Part shown: positions 10,301 to 18,845 of the stretch, piece by piece
How the letters are laid out: the number at the start of each line of letters is the position of its first letter
How positions within the stretch are numbered: the stretch's first letter is position 1
Notes under the pieces: generated by a model
What the model saw: only the letters and a program-made list of their open reading frames with translations
Told to the model about the DNA's origin: nothing
Database searches by the model: none
Translations under genes and position numbers: made by a program
NCBI RefSeq assembly: GCF_007754155.1
Contig: NZ_CP037423.1
Location: forward strand, 10,474,938-10,538,937
DNA from: Stieleria neptunia
Lineage (GTDB): Bacteria; Planctomycetota; Planctomycetia; Pirellulales; Pirellulaceae
DNA: 64,000 nucleotides
Direction: 5' to 3'

Positions 10301-11329
10301 GAGCCCACGCCGGGCGCCTCCGAGGCGCAGTTTGATTCCCAGAAGAACGTCAACGTCGTCCGCATCTCCGCGATCCCCGAAAAGATGTTGTTCTCCGTGA
10401 CCAGCATCACGGCCACCCCGGGACAGCCCGTCAAGATTGTGTTCACCAACCCCGACGCGACGGACCACAACCTGGTGATCGTCAAACCGGGGGCGCTCGC
10501 GGAAGTCGGGATGGCGGCCAATGAAATGGCCAAAGACCCCCGCAACGCCAAATCGGACTTCATCCCGCGCGAGAAAAGCGAGCTGATTTTGCACGCCACG
10601 CCGATGATCGGACCGACCCGTTCCTCGCTGGTCCATGTGTTGCGATTCAACGCACCGACGGAACCCGGAATCTATCCCTATGTTTGCACCTTTCCGGGTC
10701 ACTGGGTGGTGATGAACGGGGTGCTGGTCGTCGCCGAGGACGCCGCCAGTGCCGAGCGTCTGTTGGCCGGCAGCAAACCCAAGATCATCAACAACTGGAC
10801 GATGGATGACTTTGCCGACTTCGACAATTCGGCGCGCCTGGCCGATCCCCAAGCCCGAACGCGCGGGATGATGGCGTTCGTCAAAGCCAACTGCAATCAA
10901 TGCCACGTCGTCGCGGGCCACGGCGTCGACCTGGGCCCCAAACTGGAAGAGTCCGTGAAGAAACTCAAGGGCGTCGAATTGCTGCGACAAATCATCGAGC
11001 CCTCGTCCAAGATCCATGAGGACTATCAAACGTCACGGTTCCTGCTGACCGACGGACGCATCGTTACCGGGGTGGTCGTCGAAGAAGACAAGCAATCGTT
11101 CCGCGTGGCCACCAATCTACTGACGCCGAATTCGTTGACCGAAGTCCGCAAACGCGACGTGGAAATCCGTTCGGCGTCCAAGCTGTCGCCGATGCCCGTG
11201 GGACTGTTGGACGTGTTGACCCGAGACGAAATTCTCGATATGCACGCCTACGTCCAGTCCGGCGGCTACCAATTGCCCGGCCACATCGATCACCACCATC
11301 ACCACGGTGCGGCGGAGCCAACGAAATAG
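7379..11329 (+). CDS. secreted SGNH / beta-propeller / cupredoxin / cytochrome c protein (PVC-type CxxCH family)
   Basis: A 1316-residue exported multidomain protein. It starts at ATG 7379 with a clear signal peptide (SLTLCAFFLAAFSVAPAEDA); an open frame to 7250 lacks that logic. Domain order: SGNH/GDSL-like region (about 95-290, ending GIHLNQDGD), then a putative-dehydrogenase beta-propeller (about 400-770) with DSDGDGRAD-type calcium-like loops, then HEAT-like helices (about 780-960). A blue-copper domain follows with ligands His1030, Cys1103, His1108 and Met1112, then a cytochrome c module (CNQCH, Cys1172/Cys1175/His1176). The last residues include DHHHHHG. Homologues are typical of planctomycetes and probably oxidise or process sugars at the cell envelope, passing electrons through copper and haem. 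The substrate is unknown. Sulfatase and GH2 genes follow on the same strand. Confidence 0.82.
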   Translation: MNPSSLLLRPLHSLTLCAFFLAAFSVAPAEDAPSRKAKKPPRKPAVKDARNTDTGLPDPPQDPALARFGIYEKTAPRAESTDPVVTTLPLTLQPKDRIALIGNALLERSGQFGHLEAMIQQSFPNHQLTVRHLAWTADEIDLQPRPDNFADTLQHLNHENVDVIFAAYGFNESFAGDAGLDRFRAALGRYVSELKTKAFNGHSAPRLVLVSPIANENLPNIPAADRNNDTIGKYVDVMRDVAAEQGVGFADVFAPTRRQFESLGSDHTINGIHLNQDGDRFFSKTLFEKVFRRDAPDIKPELTEVIADKNRQFFRRFRPLNTFYYTGGRSKTYGYLDFLPAMRNFDLMTANRDARIWELAAGTTQSTEIDDSNLPPMPETKQSRGANVWMTAADEQQAFQVDPRFEVNLFAGEEQFPEIANPIQMRWDSRGRLWVSCSTTYPHVYPGKEPNDKLVILEDSDGDGRADKSTVFADDLHVPLSFEFGDGGVYVSEQPSLSFLKDTDGDDRADVHEVVLTGFGTEDSHHSLHDFTWTPDGDLIFRESIFHHSQVETPYGPVRQQNSGWFRFQPRTQRLVGFGSYHSTNPWGVTFDDWGQHMASHPVYAEAFHSLDPPYPGQHPKPTGLQAYSGVCGHHLVDFPTFPAELQGGFIKVRYKPTNRVEIHKWVEGPFGYNEEYVGDLLFSKNLSFIPVDLQWGPRGALYVCDWYNPIKGHAQYSLRDPRRDRDSGRIWRITAKGIPLQEPPKIADASVGELLQLLKRPEYRIRDWAKRELRERDRDEVLRKLDNFLVNLDSSDPRFRHHQIEAIWAYRTIGLVDLPVSINPPIGNIASSRRSQGQTSSRDLTGDRSSLALATTTLRQLMSCDDPHARAAATKQLRYWHPYMDDAIEWLNRSANDPNGIVRMQAVIAATYVGSEAALEAILDVFTYPRDGHLQYAITCALGSRTLRPHWENDDRWGITRRLKQAAKDSTIKEPTPGASEAQFDSQKNVNVVRISAIPEKMLFSVTSITATPGQPVKIVFTNPDATDHNLVIVKPGALAEVGMAANEMAKDPRNAKSDFIPREKSELILHATPMIGPTRSSLVHVLRFNAPTEPGIYPYVCTFPGHWVVMNGVLVVAEDAASAERLLAGSKPKIINNWTMDDFADFDNSARLADPQARTRGMMAFVKANCNQCHVVAGHGVDLGPKLEESVKKLKGVELLRQIIEPSSKIHEDYQTSRFLLTDGRIVTGVVVEEDKQSFRVATNLLTPNSLTEVRKRDVEIRSASKLSPMPVGLLDVLTRDEILDMHAYVQSGGYQLPGHIDHHHHHGAAEPTK

Positions 11330-11380
11330 TGCCGCATGCCTGATTCATACTGCTCGGGAAAACCGCAATCCGACGATTGG

Positions 11381-11575
11381 TAGCGGCAGGGCGCGAGCCC
11401 TCCGGTGCTTTGGTATGGATGGTGAACCGGAGGGCTCGCGGGCTGTCGGTTTTGTGAGCCGTGACGCGTAAGCGGCCGGGCACTGCGACGAAAGCCCGAG
11501 GCCTTACGGCCAGCGGCTCACCATTGACTCAGCAGATCCCGACTCAATCGACAGCCCGCTCGCGCCCTGCCGCCA
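11381..11575. repeat. 195-bp composite palindromic element, copy 2
   Basis: Same structure as at 768-961: terminal 18-bp inverted repeats at 11381-11398 and 11558-11575 with one mismatch, and the same two internal hairpins in the same order. It occupies most of the gap between the haem protein and the next sulfatase gene. The inner segment (GTGAGCCG ... CGGCTCACCATTGACTCAGC) is nearly identical to copy 1. Confidence 0.82.
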
Positions 11576-11755
11576 AAACAAGCTGACGCGACCGGCTGCA
11601 AGCCTCTCCCGCTCTTACGATCCTGCGTCAATCTCTTTCGCGATGTTCCAACCGCGTGGAATTCACCGCCACCGGAGTTCCCGACTGGTTTAACATGGAG
11701 CGTCGATGATCTTGCCATCCGTGGTCTCCATCCCTTCCCCCCCAACGCCCGAACC

Positions 11756-13366
11756 ATGCCACGAAGTCGTTACCGTCGCCGCGTGACGCACCTGTTCGCG
11801 CTCACGCTGCTCTGCTTCGCATCGGCGACACAGGCGGAGCGACCGAATATCGTGGTCATCATGGTCGATGACATGGGGTTTTCGGATATTGGACCTTACG
11901 GCAGTGAAATTCCGACACCGCACTTGGACGCGCTGGCCGCCGGCGGTGTTCGGTTTTCGCAGTTTTACAACACCGGTCGTTGTTGCCCCACACGTGCGAC
12001 GTTGCTGACCGGCCTGTACGCGCACGAAACCGGCGTCGGCTGGATGACCACCGACCAGGGAACGCCCGGCTACCGGGGCCGATTGAACAATCAATGCGTC
12101 ACGATCGCCGAGGTCCTGCGTGATGCCGGCTACTTCACCGCGATGACCGGCAAGTGGCACGTCGGATTCAACCACGGCGTCACACCCTGGGGACGTGGAT
12201 TCGATCGCAGTTTGAACCTGCCCGCCGGCGGATTGCATTTTTCAAACCAGACCGGTTCCAAGGGCCGCACCAAGATGTTTCTCAATGGTGAAGAGGTTGC
12301 CCGCGATGATCCGCAGTTCGATCCGCCCTGGTATGGCAGCGACCTGTGGACCGAGCAGGGAATCCGATTCGTTGACGAAGCGATTGCGGCGGAGAAACCG
12401 TTTTTCTGGTACTTGGCCCACGTCGCGCCGCACTTCCCCTGCATGGCCCCGGAGGACACGATCGCCAAGTATCGGGGCAAGTACATGCAGGGCTGGGACA
12501 AGCTTCGTGAGCAGCGATACGCCCGCCAAATTGAATCCGGGCTGATCGACGATCAGTGGGAACTGGAACCCCGCCCCGAAGAAATCCCAGCCTGGGACTC
12601 ACTGACACCTGCTGAACAAAAACGTTACGACGACATGATGGCGATCTACGCCGCCATGATCGAAGACGTCGACAAGAACATCGGCAAGCTCGTCGATGCG
12701 CTCCGCGAACGGTCGCAGTTGGACAACACGTTGATCCTGTTTTTGTCCGACAACGGCGGTAACGCCGAAGCCGGCATCAAGGGCAAGTACAAGGGTGATC
12801 ATCCCGGTGACCCGCATTCGGACGTCTTCATCGGCAAGTGCTGGGCACACCTAAACAACACACCGTTCCGCAAGTACAAACACTACAACCACGAAGGCGG
12901 GACGGCGTCGCCGCTGATCGCCCATTGGCCCGCGCAGATCGATCCCCAACCGGGCGCGGACGGCTGGATGAACACGCCGACGCATCTGATCGACATCATG
13001 GCGACGTGTGTGGATCTGGGCGAAGCCACCTACCCGCCAGAATTCAACGGACAGGCGATCAAACCGATGCGCGGACAGAGCCTCAAGCCCTTGCTGACCG
13101 GTGACGGCGTGTTCACCAAACGGACGTTGTACTGGGAACACGAAGGCAACGCGGCGATTCGTGTCGGTGATCGTAAACTCGTCCGCGCCAGCATTCGCGG
13201 CTCCTGGGAATTATTTGATCTGAAGACGGATCGCACCGAGCAAACCGACCTGGCCGCGGAATCCCCCGCCGAAGTCAAAACACTGGCCACCCGGTGGCGC
13301 AAATGGGCCAACGAAGTGGGAGCGATGCCCAAGCCGGGCCCCAAGAAAAAGAAAAAGCAGAATTGA
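11756..13366 (+). CDS. secreted sulfatase (arylsulfatase family, type I)
   Basis: A 536-residue sulfate ester hydrolase with an N-terminal signal peptide (THLFALTLLCFASATQA). Metal ligands Asp38 and Asp39 lie in VDDMGFSD. The activation motif is CCPTR; the second cysteine (Cys77) sits in CxPxR and is the residue expected to become formylglycine. TGKWHVG, a sulfatase hallmark, follows, and YWEHEGNAAIR near the C-terminus is typical of planctomycete arylsulfatases. The C-terminus is a lysine run (GPKKKKKQN). It lies between the copper/haem protein and the GH2-sulfatase fusion on the same strand and is similar in sequence to that fusion's sulfatase half. A glycan substrate is inferred from context. 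Confidence 0.92.
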   Translation: MPRSRYRRRVTHLFALTLLCFASATQAERPNIVVIMVDDMGFSDIGPYGSEIPTPHLDALAAGGVRFSQFYNTGRCCPTRATLLTGLYAHETGVGWMTTDQGTPGYRGRLNNQCVTIAEVLRDAGYFTAMTGKWHVGFNHGVTPWGRGFDRSLNLPAGGLHFSNQTGSKGRTKMFLNGEEVARDDPQFDPPWYGSDLWTEQGIRFVDEAIAAEKPFFWYLAHVAPHFPCMAPEDTIAKYRGKYMQGWDKLREQRYARQIESGLIDDQWELEPRPEEIPAWDSLTPAEQKRYDDMMAIYAAMIEDVDKNIGKLVDALRERSQLDNTLILFLSDNGGNAEAGIKGKYKGDHPGDPHSDVFIGKCWAHLNNTPFRKYKHYNHEGGTASPLIAHWPAQIDPQPGADGWMNTPTHLIDIMATCVDLGEATYPPEFNGQAIKPMRGQSLKPLLTGDGVFTKRTLYWEHEGNAAIRVGDRKLVRASIRGSWELFDLKTDRTEQTDLAAESPAEVKTLATRWRKWANEVGAMPKPGPKKKKKQN

Positions 13367-13448
13367 CAGACAACTGCCTCCAGAGTGCGCCGCGCGGTGG
13401 GCAAGAAAACGGATCAGTCCCAGCACGTGGCGTAAGCGGCTTGTTGAC

Positions 13449-13555
13449 TTTGTGAGCCGTGACGCGTAGGCGGCCGGGCTTTGCGGGCCTGCCCGAGGCC
13501 TTACGGCCAGCGGCTCACTATTGACTCAGCAGATCGCGACTAAATCGACAGTCCC
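13449..13555. repeat. inner fragment of the composite palindromic element, copy 3
   Basis: It matches only the central part of the elements at 768 and 11381: the GTGAGCCG/CGGCTCAC hairpin plus the TATTGACTCAGCAGATC and AATCGACAG tail. Both outer arms are missing, with a few substitutions. It lies in the 285-bp gap between two sulfatase genes; the rest of the gap shows no gene. Confidence 0.75.
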
Positions 13556-13639
13556 TCAGCCAGTGGCGCGTGTTGACTGCCAATGCATCACACGCCGCTC
13601 GCTAACGCTTCCCGCTGGTTTAGCTAAACACCTTCCCCC

Positions 13640-13643
13640 GGAG
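13640..13643 (+). promoter_or_regulatory. Shine-Dalgarno sequence setting a GTG start
   Basis: GGAG followed by an 8-base spacer and GTG at 13652. This supports GTG as the start of the GH2-sulfatase gene, where a signal peptide begins immediately. Confidence 0.7.
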
Positions 13644-13651
13644 AATTCCTC

Positions 13652-16600
13652 GTGCCCTCTTGTTTGAAATCTGTGTCGTCGGCACTCGCCGCGCTCGCGG
13701 TCATGCTTGTTTGCTCCCCGTGTTTGAAAGCCCAAACCGACGATCCATCCCCCGCATGGTCACCGGTCAAAGACGCGATGGTCAGTCGCTGGGCAAAACA
13801 GATCACGCCGGACAACGTTTGGGCCCAGTACCCGCGTCCGCAAATGACGCGTTCGGAGTGGACGAACCTGAACGGGTTGTGGGACTACGCCGTCAGCAAC
13901 AGCGACGCCGAACAGCCGAATCAGTGGACGGGAAAGATCCTCGTCCCGTTCGCGATCGAATCCCCCTTGTCCGGTGTGGGTCGGCGGCTGGCCGCCGATG
14001 AAACACTCTGGTACCGCACCACCTTTGACCGATCCGATGTCTTCCCCGGCGAACAAGCCACTCCGATTCGGATTCATTTCGAAGCCGTCGACTATCGTTG
14101 CAACGTCTGGCTGAACGGTCGGTCGTTGGGCGAACACGTCGGCGGAAACCTGCCGTTCTCGTTCCTGGTCGAAGACGGGCTTCGAGACGCGCAAAACGAA
14201 CTGATTGTCAAAGTCGTGGACGCAACCGATGCGACGGGCAAGTACCAATTGCGCGGCAAGCAAAAGGTCGACAACCGCGGCATCTTCTACACGCCGGTTT
14301 CGGGCATCTGGCAAACCGTTTGGATCGAACCGGTCGCCACGTCACACATCGTCGACTTGAAAGTCACCGGCGACGCCAGCGGGAACGTGGTCGTCAACGC
14401 CAACACGCAGGGTGACGCCAAATCGATTCGCGTCGTCGCGAAAGACAAACAGCAACAAGTTGCCCAATCCGCGTCGGGCAGCGGCGAAGTCCAGCTTGCC
14501 ATTGCCGACGGCAAGCTCTGGTCGCCCGATTCGCCGTTTCTGTACGACTTGCAGATCGATCTGCTCGACGACGCGGGACAAGTGGTCGACACAGTCGGAT
14601 CCTACGTCGGTCTGCGAACCGTGGGCAAACAACGTGACGCCAACGGCGACCTGCGTCTGACGCTCAACGGGCAAGAGATTTTCCACTGGGGGCCGCTCGA
14701 CCAAGGCTGGTGGCCGGGCGGATTGCTGACGCCCCCATCCGACGAAGCGATCCGATTCGAAATCGACTTCTTGCAACGGGCCGGATTCAACATGATCCGC
14801 AAGCACATCAAGGTCGAACCGCGGCGGTACTACTACCACTGCGATCGGGCCGGCATGCTCGTGTGGCAGGACCAGATCGAAGGCGGCGCGGGATTCGAAT
14901 CCGGCGAATGGCCGAAGTGGCAACGTCTGGATCGCGAACACGAAAAAGCGAACTTGCCCCGATCATGGAAACCCGGCGACCCGCTCGATGCGACGTGGCC
15001 CGACGGGGCGCACCGGCAATTCATGACCGAACTGAAAGGAATGGTCGATCACCTTTACAACCATCCGTCCATCGTGACCTGGGTGCCGTTCAACGAGCGA
15101 TGGGGCCAACACCGGACGATGGAAGTCGGCCGGTGGATCGTCGATTACGATCCGACGCGGCACATCAACATCGCCAGCGGAGGCAACTTTTTCGCCGTCG
15201 GTGACATGGCCGACGAGCACGTCTATCCGCACCCGAACTTCCCCGTCGACGACGATCGCTATGACGACTTCGTGAAAATCGTCGGCGAATTCGGCGGCCA
15301 CGGCTGGCCCGTGGCCAATCACCTGTGGCGCAAAAGCAACCGAAATTGGGGTTACGGCGGGCTGCCGAAAACCAAACCGGAATACATCGAACGCTACAAG
15401 GAATCGATCCGTCGCTTGGCCGACCTGAAAAAACGCGGCGTCGCAGGTGCCGTCTACACGCAAACGACCGACGTCGAAGGCGAAATCAATGGATTGATGA
15501 CCTACGATCGCGACGTCATCAAAATCGCCGCGGGACACTTGAAACAAATCGCCGTCGACGCCGGCTTGATCTCCGGCGGAAACCATCTCACCAAGACCCG
15601 GCCGAACATCATCATCGTCCTGGTCGACGACATGGGATATTCCGACCTCGGTTGCTACGGCGGCGAAATCGATACCCCCAACATCGACGCACTGGCCGCC
15701 GACGGATTGCGGTTCACCCAGTTCTACAACCAAGGCCGTTGCTGCCCGACGCGGGCAAGCCTGATCACGGGGCTGCAACCGCACCAGGTCGGCATCGGTC
15801 ACATGACCGCACCGCCCGGACAACCGCTCGGCATTGAAGGTCCCTACCAGGGTTATCTCAACGACAACTGCACGACCCTGGCCGAGGTGCTGAAATCGGC
15901 CGACTACACCACGCTGATGACCGGAAAGTGGCATCTGGGGGCCGATCGCAAGGAATGCTGGCCGCTGCAACGAGGATTCGACCGGTACTACGGATGCATC
16001 AGCGGCGCGATCAATTACTTCAAACCCGGCGGCGATCGTGGATTGACCGAAGGCAACGAAGCGATCGACGTCCCGCAGGATTTCTACGCCACCGATACCT
16101 TCACCGACAAAGCGATCGAGTACATCGACGGTGCGACCGAGTCCGGCGACAAACCGTTTTTCCTGTACCTGGCCTACAACGCGCCCCACTGGCCGCTGAA
16201 CGCCAAATGGGAAGATTATCAAAAGTACCGCGGCAAGTACAAAGACGGCTGGCGCGCGATGATGCAGGCGCGAAACGAGCGTCAACGTGAACTCGGACTG
16301 CTCCGCGACGACACCACGCCCGCCGAACATCCCGGCCCCCAATGGGACAGCTTGGATGAAAAACAACGCGACCGCTTGGATGCCGTCATGGCGGCCTACG
16401 CCGGGTGCATCGATTCGATCGATCAGAATATCGGCAAACTGGTCGGGCACCTCAAAGCGATCGACCAATTGGACAACACCGTGATCTTTTTCTTGAGTGA
16501 CAACGGCGCCTGTCAAGAAGGAGGAAAGCTGGGCGTCGGCGACGAAGCGATGGTCAAAGATCCTCCGCTGGAAACGACCGCCGGCGTTCGCATCGGATTG

Positions 16601-17140
16601 CACTGGGCCGGTGCCTGCAATACGCCTTATCGAAAGTACAAACACTACGTGCACGAAGGCGGCGCGTGCACGCCGATGATCGCCCATTGGCCGGCCGGAA
16701 TCGCGGAGAAGGAGCGCGGAACGTTGATGCACCGACGGGCCTACCTGCAAGACTTCATGACCACCGTGATCGACCTGGCCGGCGGTTCCTACCCCGAGGG
16801 AATCCCCAAGTGCGAAGGCCAGTCGCTGGGCCCGTTGTTGGCCGGCACACGCCAAGACATCCACTTCGACCCGCTGTACTGGGAACACGAAGGCAACGCG
16901 GCGGTCCGCATGGGCAAATGGAAACTCGTCCGCGAATACGAAAAACCGTGGGAGCTGTATGATTTTTCCAAAGACCGCAACGAACTCAATGACCTGTCAA
17001 AACAAAAGCCGGTCCTGCGCAAGGACATGATCCAGATGTGGGAGTCCTGGGCCACGGAAACCGGCGTCGCCTTCCCCGAACGCTTCAACATGTACCAGTT
17101 TCTCAATCAGAAGCACAAACAGGACAAGGCTGCGAAGTAA
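13652..17140 (+). CDS. GH2 glycosidase fused to a sulfatase
   Basis: A single 1162-residue exported polypeptide with two enzymes. After a signal peptide (about 1-28) comes a glycoside hydrolase family 2 architecture: jelly-roll sugar-binding domain, immunoglobulin-like domain, and TIM barrel to about 640. Expected catalytic residues are seen: Glu482 in FNERWG (acid/base) and Glu546 in GEFGGHG (nucleophile). From about 650 (RPNIIIVLVDDMGYSD) a complete type I sulfatase follows with CCPTR (formylglycine site Cys698), TGKWHLG and YWEHEGNAAVR. There is no second signal peptide and no stop between the halves. GTG 13652 is the start, backed by the GGAG sequence upstream. The fusion suggests coupled desulfation and glycosidic cleavage of one sulfated glycan outside the cytoplasm; which glycan is not known. 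The sulfatase half resembles the adjacent gene at 11756. Confidence 0.9.
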   Translation: MPSCLKSVSSALAALAVMLVCSPCLKAQTDDPSPAWSPVKDAMVSRWAKQITPDNVWAQYPRPQMTRSEWTNLNGLWDYAVSNSDAEQPNQWTGKILVPFAIESPLSGVGRRLAADETLWYRTTFDRSDVFPGEQATPIRIHFEAVDYRCNVWLNGRSLGEHVGGNLPFSFLVEDGLRDAQNELIVKVVDATDATGKYQLRGKQKVDNRGIFYTPVSGIWQTVWIEPVATSHIVDLKVTGDASGNVVVNANTQGDAKSIRVVAKDKQQQVAQSASGSGEVQLAIADGKLWSPDSPFLYDLQIDLLDDAGQVVDTVGSYVGLRTVGKQRDANGDLRLTLNGQEIFHWGPLDQGWWPGGLLTPPSDEAIRFEIDFLQRAGFNMIRKHIKVEPRRYYYHCDRAGMLVWQDQIEGGAGFESGEWPKWQRLDREHEKANLPRSWKPGDPLDATWPDGAHRQFMTELKGMVDHLYNHPSIVTWVPFNERWGQHRTMEVGRWIVDYDPTRHINIASGGNFFAVGDMADEHVYPHPNFPVDDDRYDDFVKIVGEFGGHGWPVANHLWRKSNRNWGYGGLPKTKPEYIERYKESIRRLADLKKRGVAGAVYTQTTDVEGEINGLMTYDRDVIKIAAGHLKQIAVDAGLISGGNHLTKTRPNIIIVLVDDMGYSDLGCYGGEIDTPNIDALAADGLRFTQFYNQGRCCPTRASLITGLQPHQVGIGHMTAPPGQPLGIEGPYQGYLNDNCTTLAEVLKSADYTTLMTGKWHLGADRKECWPLQRGFDRYYGCISGAINYFKPGGDRGLTEGNEAIDVPQDFYATDTFTDKAIEYIDGATESGDKPFFLYLAYNAPHWPLNAKWEDYQKYRGKYKDGWRAMMQARNERQRELGLLRDDTTPAEHPGPQWDSLDEKQRDRLDAVMAAYAGCIDSIDQNIGKLVGHLKAIDQLDNTVIFFLSDNGACQEGGKLGVGDEAMVKDPPLETTAGVRIGLHWAGACNTPYRKYKHYVHEGGACTPMIAHWPAGIAEKERGTLMHRRAYLQDFMTTVIDLAGGSYPEGIPKCEGQSLGPLLAGTRQDIHFDPLYWEHEGNAAVRMGKWKLVREYEKPWELYDFSKDRNELNDLSKQKPVLRKDMIQMWESWATETGVAFPERFNMYQFLNQKHKQDKAAK

Positions 17141-17328
17141 CGATAGGGGTGGTTGCCGCAGGCACCATCCGTTGGTGTGGATGTACGACGTCCTTTCCAG
17201 GTCGTCGTCGGGAGTCCAGCGGACGACGGCCCGGAAGGGCCATCGTACTCGAAAGACCACGCGTCCTAAGCTGGATGGTCCCTCGAGGCTGTACACCAAC
17301 GGTTGCTGCCCTTTCTTCGGGCCTGATC
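17141..17328. repeat. intergenic inverted-repeat block
   Basis: The gap between two convergent genes contains nested imperfect inverted repeats: CCGTTGGTGT near 17169 pairs with ACACCAACGG near 17292, and ACGACGTCCTTTCC pairs with CCGGAAGGGCCATCGT. The end motif CACCAACGGTTGCTG recurs at about 49765. No coding sequence is supported. It could act as a bidirectional transcription end or be an old mobile repeat. Confidence 0.5.
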
Positions 17329-18780
17329 TCAACCGCCCACCACACCTCGCAGCACCTGCCCGTGGACGTCGGTCAGGCGTCGGTCAATGCCGTTGTGTCG
17401 TACCGTCAGCCGTTTGTGATCGATGCCCAGCAGGTGCAGCATCGTTGCATTGATGTCGTAAACGGTCGTCGCATGGTCACGGCTTTCGGGACGGAACCCC
17501 CACTCGTCGCTTCTGCCGAAGGTTCCGGGCGTGACGCCGCCGCCGCACATCCAATTGGTGAACACGAAGGGATTGTGGTCACGGCCTTCGCTGCCCTGAG
17601 AACACGGCATCCGCCCGAACTCGGTGGTCCACACGATCAACGTGTCGTCCAACATCCCTCGCTGCGCCAGATCTTTGATCAATGCCGCCGCTCCGTGTGA
17701 CATCCCCAACGCCAACGGGCCATGATCGCGCGCCACGTTCTCATGGCTGTCCCAATTTCGGCGTGGAAACCCGTTGTCATTGCCGCTCCAGATTTGCACA
17801 AATCGCACACCGCGTTCGAGCAATCGCCGCGCGACCAAACACTTGCGTCCAAAGAACTCGGTTTCGGCTTTCGGGTTGATCTCCGTGTCATCGACGTGCG
17901 AACCCTCATCGACCAATCCATACAGATCGCGGATGTGCTGCGGCTCGGAGGACAGGTCCAGCGCGTCGGTGGCCGAGAGCTGCATTGCGGCGGCCAGCTC
18001 ATACGAGCGGACGCGGGCGTCAAGCCGATCGTCACTCGGTCGGCGCGCCGCATAGGCGGTGTTGAGTTGTTTCAGTGCCTGCAACCCCGCACGGTCGCTC
18101 TCCGGCGTGATGAAATCGCTTTCCGGTGGGAACAGATCCGTGATCGGCGTCTTGCCGCTGGGCCGCAACACCGTGCCCTGGTGGCTTGCCGACAAAAACG
18201 CGTTGCCCCAATTTTTGGCACCGTTGGAAGCGAACCCGCGATGATCGGGCAACACGACGAAGGTCGGTAGATTCTCGTTTTCGCTGCCCAAGCCATAGGA
18301 CACCCACGAGCCCGCGCTGGGGAATCCCGGCAAGTTGAATCCCGTGGTCTGCAGCAGCGTGCCCTGGCTGTGGACACCGGTTTTGCCGACCAGATTGTGA
18401 ATGAACGCGATCTCGTCGACGACCTCACCGAGCGGCGCGACGATTTCGCTGAGCTGCTTGCCGCTTTGTCCGTACGGTTTAAATTTCCAAGGACTGGCAA
18501 AGCAATCACCGGGCTGGCTCTGAAACAGCTCGACGGTCTCACCGGGATCCCACGGCTCGCCGTTGCGTTTTCCCAAGGCCGGTTTGTAGTCAAACGTGTC
18601 CACGTGACTGGCCGCACCCGCCATGAACAATTGAACGACCCGCTTGGCTTTGGGCGGATGGTGCAGCACCACATCGGCCGAGGCATCCTCGCGATGCAGC
18701 AAGTCCGCCAGCGCGATTCCGGCAAACCCGCCGAGCCCCTGACGGAGAATCGATCGTCGATGGATCGTCTGGAATTTCAT
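17329..18780 (-). CDS. DUF1501 family secreted protein
   Basis: A 483-residue protein of a family (sulfatase/alkaline-phosphatase-like fold, function unproven) that is very abundant in planctomycetes. The start is ATG 18780, giving MKFQTIHRRSILRQGLGG, a Tat-type signal with RR followed by a hydrophobic stretch (FAGIALADLL). Seen later: VDTFDYKP, HSQGTLLQTTGFNLPG, GFPRRNWDSHE, and the C-terminal TEFGRMPCSQGSEGRDHNP. It lies 65 bp downstream of the DUF1549/DUF1553 gene on the same strand, the standard two-gene operon in this phylum, so both products probably act together at the envelope. An upstream in-frame region to 18891 looks non-coding. Confidence 0.9.
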   Translation of the reverse strand: MKFQTIHRRSILRQGLGGFAGIALADLLHREDASADVVLHHPPKAKRVVQLFMAGAASHVDTFDYKPALGKRNGEPWDPGETVELFQSQPGDCFASPWKFKPYGQSGKQLSEIVAPLGEVVDEIAFIHNLVGKTGVHSQGTLLQTTGFNLPGFPSAGSWVSYGLGSENENLPTFVVLPDHRGFASNGAKNWGNAFLSASHQGTVLRPSGKTPITDLFPPESDFITPESDRAGLQALKQLNTAYAARRPSDDRLDARVRSYELAAAMQLSATDALDLSSEPQHIRDLYGLVDEGSHVDDTEINPKAETEFFGRKCLVARRLLERGVRFVQIWSGNDNGFPRRNWDSHENVARDHGPLALGMSHGAAALIKDLAQRGMLDDTLIVWTTEFGRMPCSQGSEGRDHNPFVFTNWMCGGGVTPGTFGRSDEWGFRPESRDHATTVYDINATMLHLLGIDHKRLTVRHNGIDRRLTDVHGQVLRGVVGG

Positions 18781-18845
18781 GGCGACAGAGAATTTGGTTG
18801 TGGGCAGGAAGCAGAAGTGACGAAAGGATTGCCACGGATGGCAAA

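Noticed and set aside
14963..16888. 641-residue open frame on the minus strand
   Set aside because: Antisense to the GH2-sulfatase fusion; no recognisable motif.
16270..17140. Separate sulfatase gene starting inside the GH2-sulfatase frame
   Set aside because: No stop, no new signal peptide and no convincing ribosome-binding site near 15580-15610; the frame is continuous.
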